DNA of 64,000 nt from an uncultured Collinsella sp. (GCA_958405565.1 CATYEN010000008.1:1-64000), one strand, 5' to 3'. Shown: positions 28,191 to 38,174, counted from the stretch's first letter. Program-made: numbers and translations. Notes: generated by a model from the letters alone, not told the origin.

Positions 28191-30328
28191 TTGCGGCGTC
28201 CGCCTCCGTTGGCACCCTGACGCCCCTGAGCTGCACGGTTGCGCCCGGCAGTGTTTTGCGCGCGCGACATGCTGCCGTGCCCCTTGCTGCCCTTGGGCCC
28301 CTTGCTGCCAGCACCACCGTGGGCCTTGCCGCCCTTCTTGCCGGTGCCATGCCCACCGCCAGCAGACGTCTCGCCCGGGCGCGGCGGCACGGGGCGAATC
28401 AGGCAATGCTTGGTGTAGCCGATCAGATCGCGGCGGCCAGCCTTTTCCAGCGCCTCGCGTACCAGCTTGTAGTTCTCGGGTTTGCGATACTGGATGAGCG
28501 CGCGTTGCATGGCCTTCTCGTGCGGGTCGCGTGCCACGTAGATCGGCTGCATGGTGCGTGGGTCCACGCCGGTGTAGTACATGCAGGTCGACATGGTGGA
28601 CGGGGTGGGGTAGAAGTCCTGCACCTGCTCGGGCATGTAGCCCATGTCGCGCACGGCTTCGGCAAGGTCCACAGCTTCCTTCATGGTCGAGCCGGGGTGG
28701 CTCGAGATTAGGTATGGCACCACGTACTGCTTGAGTCCGTATTCGCGGTTCAGGCGTTCAAATTTACGGCAGAACGCGTCGTAGACGGCGCGGCTCGGCT
28801 TGCCCATCACGGACAGCACCGCGTCGCTCACGTGCTCGGGCGCTACGCGTAGCTGGCCCGAGACATGGTGCTCCAGCAGCTCGCGTAAAAACTCGTCCGA
28901 GGCATCGGCCATGGTGTAGTCAAAGCGGATGCCGCTGCGGACGAAGACCTTCTTGACGCCCGGCAGCTGGCGCAGGTCGCGAAGCAGCTGCGTGTAGCCG
29001 CTCTCGTCGACCACCATGTTCTTGCACACGCTCGGCCATAGGCAGCGCTTGTTCTTGCACACGCCGTGCTTGAGCTGCTTGTCGCAGGCAGGGCGGCTAA
29101 AGTTGGCCGTCGGTCCGCCCACGTCGTTGATGTAGCCCTTAAACTCGGGATCGCGCGTGAGCAGCTCGGCCTCGCGCATGATCGAGTCGTGGCTGCGCAT
29201 CTGCAACACGCGGCCCTGGTGGAAGGTGAGGGCGCAAAACGAGCACTCGCCAAAACAGCCGCGGTTGGAGCTAATGGAAAACTTGATCTCGGCAAAGGCC
29301 GGTACGCCGCCTGCCGCGTCGTAGTCGGGATGCCAATCGCGTGCGTAGGGGAGTTCGGCAACCTCGTCCATCTCGTCTGTGGTGAGTGTTGCCGACGGCG
29401 GGTTCTGCACCACATAGACGCTGTTGGGGTAGGGCTCTACCAGACGATGCCCGGTGATGGGGTCCATGTTCTGCTGCTGCACATTAAAACTGCGCGCGTA
29501 GTTGAGCTTGTCGGCGGCAAGGTCGTCCCAGCTGGGCAGTAGGTCGTAGTCGTAGACCTCGTCGAGCGAACCCGTGCGGTAGACGGTACCGTTGATGTAG
29601 GTGATCTGATCGACAGGCAGTCCGGCATCGAGCGCGTCGGCGATCTCGACGATCGCATGCTCGCCCATGCCGTAGATGAGGATGTCGGCGCCCGAGTCGA
29701 GCAGTACCGAGCGCTTGAGCTTGTCCTGCCAGTAGTCGTAGTGGGCCAGGCGGCGCAGGCTTGCCTCGATGCCGCCGATGATGATGGGAGCGTCCTTGAA
29801 CGTCTGGCGGATGAGGTTGCCATAGACCGTGACGGCTCGGTTGGGACGGCGCCCCTCCTTGCCGCCGGGGGTGTAGGCGTCGGAGTGGCGGCGGTGCTTG
29901 GTCACCGAATAGTGGTTGACCATGGAGTCCATGTTGCCGGCGCTGACGAGAAAGCCCAGGCGAGGCTCGCCGAGCACCGTGATGCTGGCGGGGTCGGTCC
30001 AGTCGGGCTGGCAGATGATACCCACCTTGTAGCCATGCGCATCGAGCACGCGGCTGATGATGGCCATGCCAAAGCTCGGATGGTCCACGTAGGCATCGCC
30101 GCAGATGTAGACAAAGTCGCACTGGTCCCAGCCACGTGCATCCATGTCGGCGCGGCTGACGGGGAGGAACTTGTCGCGGCCCGGTCGCCAGGGGCGGGCG
30201 GGCGTCGCTTGGGAATGCTTGGTGCGGGCGACCGTGGCCTGCGCCTTGCCGCCGCGCTTTTGCTGCTGGCCCTGTTTGCCTTGCTGTCCGCGTTGGCTGT
30301 TCTGAGCGTGCTGAGGCTTTTTTGCCAC
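28187..30328 (-). CDS. YgiQ-family radical SAM protein
   Basis: 713 aa. The radical SAM cluster motif CFGECSFCA sits in SNRGCFGECSFCALTFHQGR, preceded by an N-terminal domain of the YgiQ type (DFVYICGDAYVDHPSFG near the start; HYDYWQDKLKRS; WDDLAADKLNYA) and followed by RVAPEHVSDAVL. Function of YgiQ is unknown. Both ends are low-complexity: a Gln/Lys-rich start and a Gly/Lys/Arg-rich tail of about 60 residues that may bind nucleic acid. GTG 30328 is preferred because GGGAGGG lies just upstream. It converges on the CPBP gene with a 4-bp overlap at the stop codons. Confidence 0.92.
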   Translation of the reverse strand: MAKKPQHAQNSQRGQQGKQGQQQKRGGKAQATVARTKHSQATPARPWRPGRDKFLPVSRADMDARGWDQCDFVYICGDAYVDHPSFGMAIISRVLDAHGYKVGIICQPDWTDPASITVLGEPRLGFLVSAGNMDSMVNHYSVTKHRRHSDAYTPGGKEGRRPNRAVTVYGNLIRQTFKDAPIIIGGIEASLRRLAHYDYWQDKLKRSVLLDSGADILIYGMGEHAIVEIADALDAGLPVDQITYINGTVYRTGSLDEVYDYDLLPSWDDLAADKLNYARSFNVQQQNMDPITGHRLVEPYPNSVYVVQNPPSATLTTDEMDEVAELPYARDWHPDYDAAGGVPAFAEIKFSISSNRGCFGECSFCALTFHQGRVLQMRSHDSIMREAELLTRDPEFKGYINDVGGPTANFSRPACDKQLKHGVCKNKRCLWPSVCKNMVVDESGYTQLLRDLRQLPGVKKVFVRSGIRFDYTMADASDEFLRELLEHHVSGQLRVAPEHVSDAVLSVMGKPSRAVYDAFCRKFERLNREYGLKQYVVPYLISSHPGSTMKEAVDLAEAVRDMGYMPEQVQDFYPTPSTMSTCMYYTGVDPRTMQPIYVARDPHEKAMQRALIQYRKPENYKLVREALEKAGRRDLIGYTKHCLIRPVPPRPGETSAGGGHGTGKKGGKAHGGAGSKGPKGSKGHGSMSRAQNTAGRNRAAQGRQGANGGGRRN

Positions 30329-30596
30329 GATCCCTCCCGGTGTTTGTATGCTGCACGTAATTGTAACCAGTCTTTTTGGGACGGGGCTAAAAAGACTGGT
30401 GGAGTACATGAGCTGGCGGATTGGCGCGTCGATGCGGGTGCCGGCGCCGCGCCCGCTGTTTGTTTCCAGACTGTGTATCTGCGCGTTGGGGAACTCGTCT
30501 CGCGCGCACGCTATATTGTCAATGGGTTACAGTATGAACGGCGGCTATATGTCCGCCAACGCACGAGGGAGTCGTCAACAAGGAGGATGCACGACG

Positions 30597-31313
30597 ATGC
30601 AGCGTGCCAAGCAGATATCGGAGTCTATTGAGCTGGGCATCATCTTGGCGCTCGCCGGTGGCTTTATGGACGTTTATTCGTACATTGGGCGCGACCATGT
30701 TTTCGCAAACGCTCAGACGGGCAACATCCTGCTCGTGGGTGTAAGCATCTCGGAGGGCAACTGGGCTCTGGCGGGACGCTATTTCTTCCCCGTGGTGTCG
30801 TTTGCCGTGGGCATTATGCTTGCCGACTTGGTTCACGAGCGGTTTGGCAGTGTGATTCACTGGCGTCAGGTGACGGTGTTCTTTGAAGCCGTCATCTTGC
30901 TGGGCGTGAGTTTTATCCCGGGCGGCGGTTACAACCTGCTCGCCAACTGCCTCACCTCGTTTGCCTGCGGCATGCAGGTCGAGAGCTTCCGCAAGATCCA
31001 CGGTCACGGCATCGCCACGACCATGTGTATCGGCAACCTCCGTAATGCCTTGCAAAACGTGGACGACTACATCATCACCCACAAGCGCGGCTTTTTGGAA
31101 AACGGCCTGCTGTACTTTGGCGTGATCTTTACCTTTGTGTTTGGCGCCGTGCTGGGCAACTGGTGTATTGAGCGCATGGGGCTGCACTCCATTGCGGTGG
31201 CGAGCGTGCTGCTGTTTATCGCGTTTGCCATCATGTTCATCGACCGCGAGCGCGACTTGCGTTTTCGCTGGAAGGTTGCGGCCGAGGCTTGGAAAGACGT
31301 CTGCCAAAAATAG
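30597..31313 (+). CDS. YoaK/DUF1275 family membrane protein
   Basis: 238 aa, about six membrane helices. Family signature near the N-terminus: AGGFMDVYSYI and AQTGNILLVG, with a second conserved stretch SFACGMQVESFRKIHGHGIATTMCIGNLRNA. Members are small inner-membrane proteins of unknown function. ATG 30597 follows AAGGAGG; upstream in-frame ATGs lack such a site. It is flanked by its own terminators, so it is monocistronic. Confidence 0.9.
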   Translation: MQRAKQISESIELGIILALAGGFMDVYSYIGRDHVFANAQTGNILLVGVSISEGNWALAGRYFFPVVSFAVGIMLADLVHERFGSVIHWRQVTVFFEAVILLGVSFIPGGGYNLLANCLTSFACGMQVESFRKIHGHGIATTMCIGNLRNALQNVDDYIITHKRGFLENGLLYFGVIFTFVFGAVLGNWCIERMGLHSIAVASVLLFIAFAIMFIDRERDLRFRWKVAAEAWKDVCQK

Positions 31314-31324
31314 CGGCAGGATGT

Positions 31325-31397
31325 GGCAAGGGGGCAATCCCCTTGCCAGATAGATCGATAATGGGGAGGGGACGGTCATCTCGGCCGTCCCTTTTTT
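31325..31397 (+). terminator. Two hairpins after the YoaK gene
   Basis: The first is a 9-bp stem GGCAAGGGG/CCCCTTGCC (31325-31347) without a T-run. The second is GGGACGG/CCGTCCC followed by T6 (31369-31397), a standard terminator. Confidence 0.88.
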
Positions 31398-31425
31398 GTT
31401 TAGTGGTCAGGTGATGACGATACCA

Positions 31426-31447
31426 GTTGTTGAAACGCTTTAACAAC
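31426..31447. promoter_or_regulatory. LacI-family-type operator upstream of the alcohol dehydrogenase gene
   Basis: A 22-bp palindrome centred on CG (GTTGTTGAAACG and its near mirror), 18 of 22 positions symmetric. It resembles LacI/GalR-family or cre-type operators. A partial similar site (TTTCAAAAGCGTTA) lies at about 31472-31485, closer to the gene. No LacI-type gene is adjacent. Confidence 0.5.
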
Positions 31448-31543
31448 TTTGATGTTCTCACGCGTTTTTTGTTTCAAAAGCGTTAGGATGGGACATATAG
31501 CGCGGGGCGTAACGGGTGCCCCGCACACGATAGGAGGCTATCA

Positions 31544-32710
31544 ATGGCTAATCGTTTCGTTCTCAATACCATCTCTTATCATGGTTCCGGCGCCATCAAG
31601 GAGATCCCCGGCGAGCTCCAGCGTCGCGGCTACAAGAAGATCTTCGTCTGCTCCGACCCCGATCTGGTCAAGTTTGGCGTTACCGCTAAGGTGACCGACG
31701 AGCTCGACGCCGCCGGCATCGCTTGGAGCCTCTACTCCGAGATTAAGCCCAACCCCACCATCCAGAACGTCAAGGACGGCGTCGAGGCCTTTAAGGCTGC
31801 CGAGGCTGACGCTATCGTGACCATCGGTGGCGGCTCCTCCATGGACACCGCTAAGGCTATCGGCATCATTATCAACAACCCCGAGTTCGCCGATGTCCGC
31901 AGCCTCGAGGGCGTCGCTCCGACCAAGAACCACGCTGTGTTCACCATCGCCGTGCCGACGACCGCCGGTACCGCCGCCGAGGTGACCATCAACTACGTCA
32001 TCACCGACCCCGAGAAGGTCCGCAAGTTCGTGTGCGTCGACACCAACGACGCACCCGAGGTCGCCGTCGTCGACCCCGACATGATGGCCTCCATGCCTGC
32101 CGGCCTGACCGCCTCCACCGGCATGGACGCTCTGACCCACGCAATCGAGGGCTACACTACCAAGGGCGCTTGGGAGCTCTCCGACATGTTCCACTTTGAG
32201 GCTATTAAGCTGATCAGCGAGAACCTGCGCGACTCCGTCGCCGAGGCCAAGTCCGGCCAGCCCGGCTCCGGCCGCGAGGGCATGGCTCTTGGCCAGTATG
32301 TCGCCGGCATGGGCTTCTCCAACGTTGGCCTGGGCATCGACCACGCCATGGCCCACACCCTGTCCGCTCACTACGACACCCCGCACGGCGTCGCTTGCGC
32401 CATGCTGCTGCCGATCGCCATGGAGTTCAACAAGCCGGTTTGCGCCGAGCGCCTGGCCAAGGTCGCCGTCGCCATGGGCGTTGACACCACGGGTATGAGC
32501 ACCGACGAGGCTGCCGACGCCGCTATCGCCGCCGTCAAGCAGCTCTCTGCCGATGTGAACATCCCGCACGTCTGCGAGGCCATGAAGGCCGACGAGATCG
32601 AGGTCTTGGCCAAGGACGCCATGGCCGACGCCTGCTTCCCGGGCAACCCGCGCGAGGCGACGCTCGACGACGTCATCGAGCTCTTCAAGAAGATCTGCCC
32701 GGCTGCCTAA
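31544..32710 (+). CDS. Iron-containing alcohol dehydrogenase, FucO-like
   Basis: 388-aa group III (iron-activated) dehydrogenase that reduces aldehydes (lactaldehyde, butyraldehyde or similar) with NAD(P)H. NAD site GGGSSMD (95-101); metal ligands Asp 195 and His 199 in GMDALTHAIEGY, His 267 in GIDHAMAH and His 281 in YDTPHG. Codon use is strongly biased toward the preferred C-ending codons, as in highly expressed genes. ATG 31544 follows AGGAGG. It is monocistronic, with an operator-like palindrome upstream and a very large inverted repeat downstream. Confidence 0.92.
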   Translation: MANRFVLNTISYHGSGAIKEIPGELQRRGYKKIFVCSDPDLVKFGVTAKVTDELDAAGIAWSLYSEIKPNPTIQNVKDGVEAFKAAEADAIVTIGGGSSMDTAKAIGIIINNPEFADVRSLEGVAPTKNHAVFTIAVPTTAGTAAEVTINYVITDPEKVRKFVCVDTNDAPEVAVVDPDMMASMPAGLTASTGMDALTHAIEGYTTKGAWELSDMFHFEAIKLISENLRDSVAEAKSGQPGSGREGMALGQYVAGMGFSNVGLGIDHAMAHTLSAHYDTPHGVACAMLLPIAMEFNKPVCAERLAKVAVAMGVDTTGMSTDEAADAAIAAVKQLSADVNIPHVCEAMKADEIEVLAKDAMADACFPGNPREATLDDVIELFKKICPAA

Positions 32711-32717
32711 CTTGGTT

Positions 32718-32848
32718 CGGCGGGCCCCTGCCCGTTAGCCCCAGAATCGTCCTCGGACATGTCGGAAGCCCCCGCTGCGCGCTTTGCGCGGCGGGGGCTT
32801 CCTTCGTCCTGCGGAAAGATTCTGGGGCTAACGGGCAGGGGCCCGCCG
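32718..32848. repeat. 131-bp palindrome with 31-bp perfect arms
   Basis: Arms at 32718-32748 and 32818-32848 are exact complements over 31 bp (ending CCCCAGAATC / GATTCTGGGG). The 69-bp interior holds a second long stem, GGAAGCCCCCGC / GCGGGGGCTTCC, with a GCGC-rich tip. It begins eight bases after the dehydrogenase stop. The inner stem alone could terminate transcription, but there is no T-run. The perfect outer arms suggest recent insertion or active maintenance. Confidence 0.92.
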
Positions 32849-32966
32849 GCTCTTTGTCGTGGCGGGCGCTGTTTTGGGGTGCTCGATGGGTCATCTCGCT
32901 AGGTAAAAATTTGTTCGCGGTGGTATCGTTGCTGTGGGTTTAATTCGATATGAAAGGGTGACTTTG

Positions 32967-33995
32967 GTGTCCCAGATGGATTCTACGCTCTCCTATATTG
33001 CCGACCAGCTTAAGACGCTGACTTCGATTGCTTCTCCTACGGGCTATACCCGCGCGGCTACTGATTATCTGATGGAGACGCTTCGCGATATGGGCTTTGG
33101 GCCCGAGCGTTCTAATAAGGGCAATGTCCTGGTGGAGCTTGGTGGCGAGGGTGAGCCGCTCGTGTTGGCGAGCCATGTCGATACCCTGGGCGCCATGGTG
33201 CGCTCCATCAAGGACAATGGTCGCCTGCGCCCCACGACCCTCGGCGGGCATCAGTGGTCTACGGCCGATGGCGAGAACTGCACCGTCTACACGCGTGACG
33301 GCAATGTGTACACAGGCGTGGTCCTCAACACCGAGCCTTCGGCGCATGTGGCCGATGAGCCGGTCAAGACCATCGAGAAGAACATGGAGATCCTGCTCGA
33401 TGAGAATGTCGACAGCAAGGATGATGTGCTTGAGCTGGGCATTCAGACTGGCGACATCATCGCTATGGATCCGCGTACCACGGTGACGGAGAGCGGCTAC
33501 ATCAAGAGCCGCTTCTTGGACGACAAACTGTCCGCGTCGATTCTGCTTGGTTTGGCCCGCGCCGTTGCCGACGGCGAGGTGACCCTTTCGCGCAAGGTTT
33601 CGCTGCTCTTTACGGTGTACGAGGAGGTCGGCCACGGCGGTGCGTTTGTGCCGGCCGACACGCGCGAGATGATCAGCGTGGACATGGGCTGCGTGGGCGA
33701 TGACCTTGGCTGCACCGAGCGCATGGTGTCGATTTGCGCCAAGGATTCGGGCGGCCCCTACAACTACGATCTGGTGACCACACTGTCCAACATCGCGCGC
33801 GAGCTGGAGCTCGATTACGCCATCGATGTGTACCCGCACTACGGCTCCGACGTCGAGGCCACGCTCTCGGCCGGCTACGACATTCGCCATGGTCTGATCG
33901 GCCCCGGCGTGTACGCGAGCCACAACTACGAGCGCAGCCACATCGACGGTGTGCGCAACACCTACGAGCTCGTCCGCGCCTACGTCCAGCGCTAA
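32967..33995 (+). CDS. M42-family metallopeptidase (glutamyl aminopeptidase/endoglucanase M type)
   Basis: 342 aa. A cytoplasmic, cobalt- or zinc-dependent aminopeptidase. Metal-site elements: His and Asp of ASHVDTLG, Asp of SRFLDDK, the Glu pair of VYEEVGHGG, Asp of SVDMGCVG and the C-terminal His of ASHNYERSH. GTG 32967 is chosen because AAAGGG precedes it by eight bases; ATG 32976 is possible. Expected to trim peptides in the cytoplasm. Ends just before a 63-bp palindrome. Confidence 0.9.
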   Translation: MSQMDSTLSYIADQLKTLTSIASPTGYTRAATDYLMETLRDMGFGPERSNKGNVLVELGGEGEPLVLASHVDTLGAMVRSIKDNGRLRPTTLGGHQWSTADGENCTVYTRDGNVYTGVVLNTEPSAHVADEPVKTIEKNMEILLDENVDSKDDVLELGIQTGDIIAMDPRTTVTESGYIKSRFLDDKLSASILLGLARAVADGEVTLSRKVSLLFTVYEEVGHGGAFVPADTREMISVDMGCVGDDLGCTERMVSICAKDSGGPYNYDLVTTLSNIARELELDYAIDVYPHYGSDVEATLSAGYDIRHGLIGPGVYASHNYERSHIDGVRNTYELVRAYVQR

Positions 33996-34050
33996 CGATG
34001 CAGCGGCCTCGGCTGACACAATAGTGCCGACCGAGGCCGTCCTCTCAAAG

Positions 34051-34113
34051 TTGCGGTGAAATAGGGACTGTTTGGCGGTTTTAAACGCTTAAACAGTCCC
34101 TATTTCACCGCAA
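34051..34113. repeat. 63-bp palindrome family C, copy 1
   Basis: 23-bp perfect arms at 34051-34073 and 34091-34113 (beginning TTGCGGTGAAATAGGG) around a 17-bp centre. A second copy with the same arms, length and centre size lies at 45169-45231. This copy separates the convergent M42 peptidase and mnmA genes. Confidence 0.92.
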
Positions 34114-34142
34114 GTTAGAGAGGGGATGGTGGCAGGGCGCTG

Positions 34143-35243
34143 TTATTTGATGGCGCCGGTCACGGTGCCGCCGCCCAGGACGATGTCGCCGCGGTATATA
34201 ACGACAGCCTGGCCGGGGGCGATGGCGCGCTGCGGCTCGTCAAAGGTCAGCAACATTTGCCCGTCTTCGCCGCGCGTAAGGATCGCTGCCTGGTCTTTCT
34301 GTCGGTAGCGGTACTTGGCGCCCACGCGGATGCCGCCGGCATCCAGCTCGGCTTCCATGTGGTCGGCAGGGGCGCTCCAAATCCAGTCGTTGGCCGTGAG
34401 CGCCGTGGCCGTCAGGTCCTCGGCCTCGCCCAGATGCACGGTGTTGTTGACGGCGTCGACACCCGTTACGTACACGGGATGCGCCATCGCGACGCCCAGG
34501 CCTTTGCGCTGGCCGATGGTGTAGCGCAGCGCGCCGTTGTGGCGCCCGACCACGCTGCCGTCGCGCCACACAATGTCGCCCGGTGCAGCGGGATGTCCGC
34601 AGCGGCGCTCGATATAGCCCGCGTAGTTACCGTCTGGAATAAAGCAGATATCCTCGCTTTCGGCCTTCTTGGCGTTGATGAAGCCCTGCTCGGCGGCAAT
34701 CCGGCGCACGTCGCGCTCCTTGTCCAGACCCGCCAGCGGAAAAATCGTGCGCGCCAGACGCTCCTGCGTAAGCGAATACAAAAAGTAACTCTGGTCCTTT
34801 TTGGGGTCCTCGCCGCGATGCAGCTGCCAGGTGCCGTCTGCCGCCTGGCTTGTTTTGGCGTAATGGCCCGTGGCGATGTAGTCGCAGCCCATGTCCAGCG
34901 CTGCATCGAGCAGCGCGCCAAACTTAATGTGGCGGTTGCAGATAATGCACGGATTGGGCGTCAGCCCCTCCTGGTAGGCGTTCACAAAGCGCTCGATTAC
35001 GTTACGGTCGAAGGTTTGCTGCAAGTCGAGCACATGGTGGGGAATGCCTATGCGCTCGGCGACGGCCTCTGCGTCGGCGATGTCGCGGTCGACCTTACTC
35101 ATGCCCGTGGCGGGGTCGGGTGCGGGGCAGGTGAGGCGCATGGTGGCGCCGACACATTCGTAGCCCTGGCTTTTGAGCAGATACGCGGTCACGCTGGAAT
35201 CGACGCCGCCGCTCATGGCGACGAGCACGCGCTTGTTGTGCAT
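34143..35243 (-). CDS. mnmA: tRNA-specific 2-thiouridylase
   Basis: 366 aa. Adenylates and thiolates U34 of tRNA-Lys, -Glu and -Gln. It has the PP-loop MSGGVDSSVTAYLL at the N-terminus, the first catalytic Cys in NPCIICNRHIKFG (near 102) and the second in EDICFIPDGNYAGYI (near 200), plus the C-terminal beta-barrel. The ATG at 35243 follows AAGGAG. The gene ends on the far side of the 63-bp palindrome. Confidence 0.97.
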   Translation of the reverse strand: MHNKRVLVAMSGGVDSSVTAYLLKSQGYECVGATMRLTCPAPDPATGMSKVDRDIADAEAVAERIGIPHHVLDLQQTFDRNVIERFVNAYQEGLTPNPCIICNRHIKFGALLDAALDMGCDYIATGHYAKTSQAADGTWQLHRGEDPKKDQSYFLYSLTQERLARTIFPLAGLDKERDVRRIAAEQGFINAKKAESEDICFIPDGNYAGYIERRCGHPAAPGDIVWRDGSVVGRHNGALRYTIGQRKGLGVAMAHPVYVTGVDAVNNTVHLGEAEDLTATALTANDWIWSAPADHMEAELDAGGIRVGAKYRYRQKDQAAILTRGEDGQMLLTFDEPQRAIAPGQAVVIYRGDIVLGGGTVTGAIK

Positions 35244-35424
35244 GAGGAGGTTCTCCTTGGTGGCATGTGGCCAAAAAAGAAAAGCGGCGCGGGAGGCTGG
35301 TTCCGCGCCGCAGACATTGTAGCAAGTTCGGACGTCTCGTGGGGCATCCTGTTGGGATGAGCTCAGGCTGCCAGAAGAGAGGGGAGACCGGCGTGCCTTG
35401 GACTCGTTCTAAGAACGAGAAGCT

Positions 35425-36363
<939 letters not shown>

Positions 36364-36438
36364 GATGAACCTCCAAAGTGTTCAAATGACTGGATACCGT
36401 GTGGCTTTACGGTGTGTCTAGCAGCCAAACCCACAAAC

Positions 36439-36466
36439 CTTATAGGTTGTTCGTTTAGCTGTTGAA
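36439..36466 (-). promoter_or_regulatory. cysK promoter
   Basis: On the minus strand TTCAAC (36466-36461) and TATAAG (36444-36439) are spaced 16 bp. The region between is AT-rich and shared with the divergent Rrf2 gene, so the regulator could act on both. Confidence 0.5.
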
Positions 36467-36552
36467 AAGCATGGTAGACACTAAAGCCTACTAATGCAAT
36501 AGGAAAAAGATATTTATTGCAAGATGATTAACCCGCTGGACTGGAACGGGAG

Positions 36553-36580
36553 TTTTCAAAACCACTTTTTCGGCTAGAAT
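36553..36580 (+). promoter_or_regulatory. Possible promoter of the Rrf2-family gene
   Basis: TTTTCA (36553-36558) and TAGAAT (36575-36580) with a 16-bp spacer, about 36 bp before the start codon. Weak -35. Confidence 0.35.
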
Positions 36581-36615
36581 TGCTTCGAACAAAAGACCGA
36601 AAGGCAGCACTATAT

Positions 36616-37044
36616 ATGTTGGTTTCCACAAAGGGCAGATATGCCCTGCGCGTTATGGTCGACCTGGCCGAGCACCAGGCGACAGGCCGTATCCCGCTTA
36701 AAGAGATTGCGGCGCGTCAGGGTATTTCGGAGAAGTACCTCGAGAATATTCTGGCTACGCTCGTGCGCGCCAACATGCTCTCGGGCATGCGCGGCAAGGG
36801 CGGCGGCTATGTGCTCACGCGCCCGCCTGAGCAGTACACGGTGGGCGAGATCTTGCGCCTGACCGAGGGCAGCCTGGCGCCGGTCGCCTGCCTGGATGGC
36901 GACTGCAAGGGTTGTTCGCGCTCTGACGAGTGCCCCACGCTCGACGTGTGGAAGAACCTGGACAAGCTTATCAACGACTACCTCGACGGTGTGACGCTCG
37001 ATCAACTTGTCGCTCCCAACGAAGGCTACGACTACGTGATCTAG
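36616..37044 (+). CDS. Rrf2-family transcription regulator (IscR/CymR-like)
   Basis: 142 aa. N-terminal winged helix begins MLVSTKGRYALRVMVDLA, with YLENILATLVRANML as recognition region. The C-terminal region has Cys 92, 97, 100 and 106 (ACLDGDCKGCSRSDEC), close to the three-Cys [2Fe-2S] ligation of IscR, unlike the cysteine-free CymR. Being divergent from cysK it could control cysteine synthesis (CymR role), Fe-S assembly (IscR role) or both; no isc/suf genes are nearby. The GAAAGG upstream is somewhat distant from ATG 36616, but no other start fits. Confidence 0.88.
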   Translation: MLVSTKGRYALRVMVDLAEHQATGRIPLKEIAARQGISEKYLENILATLVRANMLSGMRGKGGGYVLTRPPEQYTVGEILRLTEGSLAPVACLDGDCKGCSRSDECPTLDVWKNLDKLINDYLDGVTLDQLVAPNEGYDYVI

Positions 37045-37111
37045 CCCACCTGCCATTTGGGGACGGGGTGGAAATGGCAGATTCTCTCGCCCTTTGAGAC
37101 TTGGCAAATAA

Positions 37112-37144
37112 GAAGGCCGCCCATTTTTGTGATGGGCGGCCTTC
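37112..37144. terminator. Bidirectional terminator
   Basis: 13-bp stem GAAGGCCGCCCAT/ATGGGCGGCCTTC with a TTTTGTG loop and CGTTTT after it. Lies between the convergent Rrf2 gene and the small membrane protein gene. A smaller inverted repeat, CTGCCATTT/AAATGGCAG (37050-37080), precedes it. Confidence 0.9.
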
Positions 37145-37184
37145 GTTTTGGGCTGTTGAGACGGGCGCGGCCGGAATGGCCGTT

Positions 37185-37550
37185 TTAGCCCTCGGCGATG
37201 CTGTCGAGGATGCTGCGCATGATGGACACCAGGATGCTGCCCATAAAGGCCGATCCAAAGCTGGCGATGGAGATACCCGCGCCCAGCAGATTGACCGACA
37301 GATAGCTGGCCAGCTCGAGCATAAAGCTGTTGACTACGAGCTGAAAAATACCCAGCGTAATGATCGTGAGCGGCAGCGAGATAACCGTCAGAAACGGCTT
37401 GACGAGCGAATCGACGATGTTCAGGAACAGTCCCACGAAGGCGAAACAGACCCAGGCCTCGGCAAAACCGAAGGGCTGGATGCCGGGGACGAGGAACGTG
37501 GCAATCGCGATGGCGATCGAGGTAAAGAGCCAGTTAAGCATAAAGCGCAT
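37185..37550 (-). CDS. Phage-holin-family (YvlD-type) membrane protein
   Basis: 121 aa, four membrane helices. The pattern MLNWLFTSIAIAIATFLVPGI..., VGLFLNIVDSLVKPFLTVISLPLTIITLGIF and a C-terminal helix pair is that of the chromosomal phage_holin_4-type family, common in actinobacteria and clostridia. Despite the name there is no phage gene nearby and it is unlikely to be a lysis holin. Start supported by AAAGGA. Monocistronic. Confidence 0.85.
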   Translation of the reverse strand: MRFMLNWLFTSIAIAIATFLVPGIQPFGFAEAWVCFAFVGLFLNIVDSLVKPFLTVISLPLTIITLGIFQLVVNSFMLELASYLSVNLLGAGISIASFGSAFMGSILVSIMRSILDSIAEG

Positions 37551-37874
37551 GGTGTGAATCCTTTCTTGCGCAGGGTGCGTCGGTGTCGCGTGAAGCGGTT
37601 TGCTGCGGCAGCTTGGACGGCCGCTCGGGTGTGCCGCCTTGTTCGGCCGCCCATTGTCTCAGATATTCGTGGAGCTTACGTGCGCATTCGGTTTCAAAAC
37701 GGCGTTCGTCCTGAAAAACGCGCCGCTGGCAGAGAGTCTTGTCGCTTTAGTTTGGTGGTGTGCTACACTGCTACGGGCAAAAGCCACAGGCGTTGCCCTA
37801 TTGCATAGAACGGGCGAACGATGCCCGATGTCAGTATCAACTTCGATGCCTTTTGGCGGGTTTGGCGGTGATCG

Positions 37875-38174
37875 ATGAATATCGAGAACATGTTTGACAA
37901 GCCTGATGTCAAGCAGCTGGTCCACGCATTTAGTCTTTTGGACGACGAGAAGGATATTCAAGCGTTTTTGACCGATATCTGCACGCCGCGCGAGATCTGC
38001 GATCTTTCGCAACGCCTGCAGGTCGCGCGTTATTTGGATGAGGGCGAGCCCTATGTTGAGGTTCAGGCCCGCACCGGCGCTTCGTCCACCACGGTGAGCC
38101 GCGTTTCCAAGGCGCTCAACGGCGAGTACGGCGGCTATCGCAAGATCCTCATCAAGCTGGAGGATGGCGAGTAG
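37875..38174 (+). CDS. YerC/YecD-family TrpR-like DNA-binding protein
   Basis: 99 aa with the TrpR-like helix-turn-helix: CTPREICDLSQRLQVARYLDEG and TGASSTTVSRVSKALNGEYGGYR. This small family is widespread in Firmicutes and Actinobacteria; in Bacillus the gene lies near pcrB-pcrA-ligA, and its targets are poorly known. Here it stands alone before addB, with its own terminator. A TACACT at about 37763-37768 could be the -10. Confidence 0.9.
   Translation: MNIENMFDKPDVKQLVHAFSLLDDEKDIQAFLTDICTPREICDLSQRLQVARYLDEGEPYVEVQARTGASSTTVSRVSKALNGEYGGYRKILIKLEDGE

Noticed and set aside
37185..37550. Prophage lysis gene (holin)
   Set aside because: The family name is holin-like, but no phage genes, integrase or attachment repeats are nearby; it is a chromosomal membrane protein.
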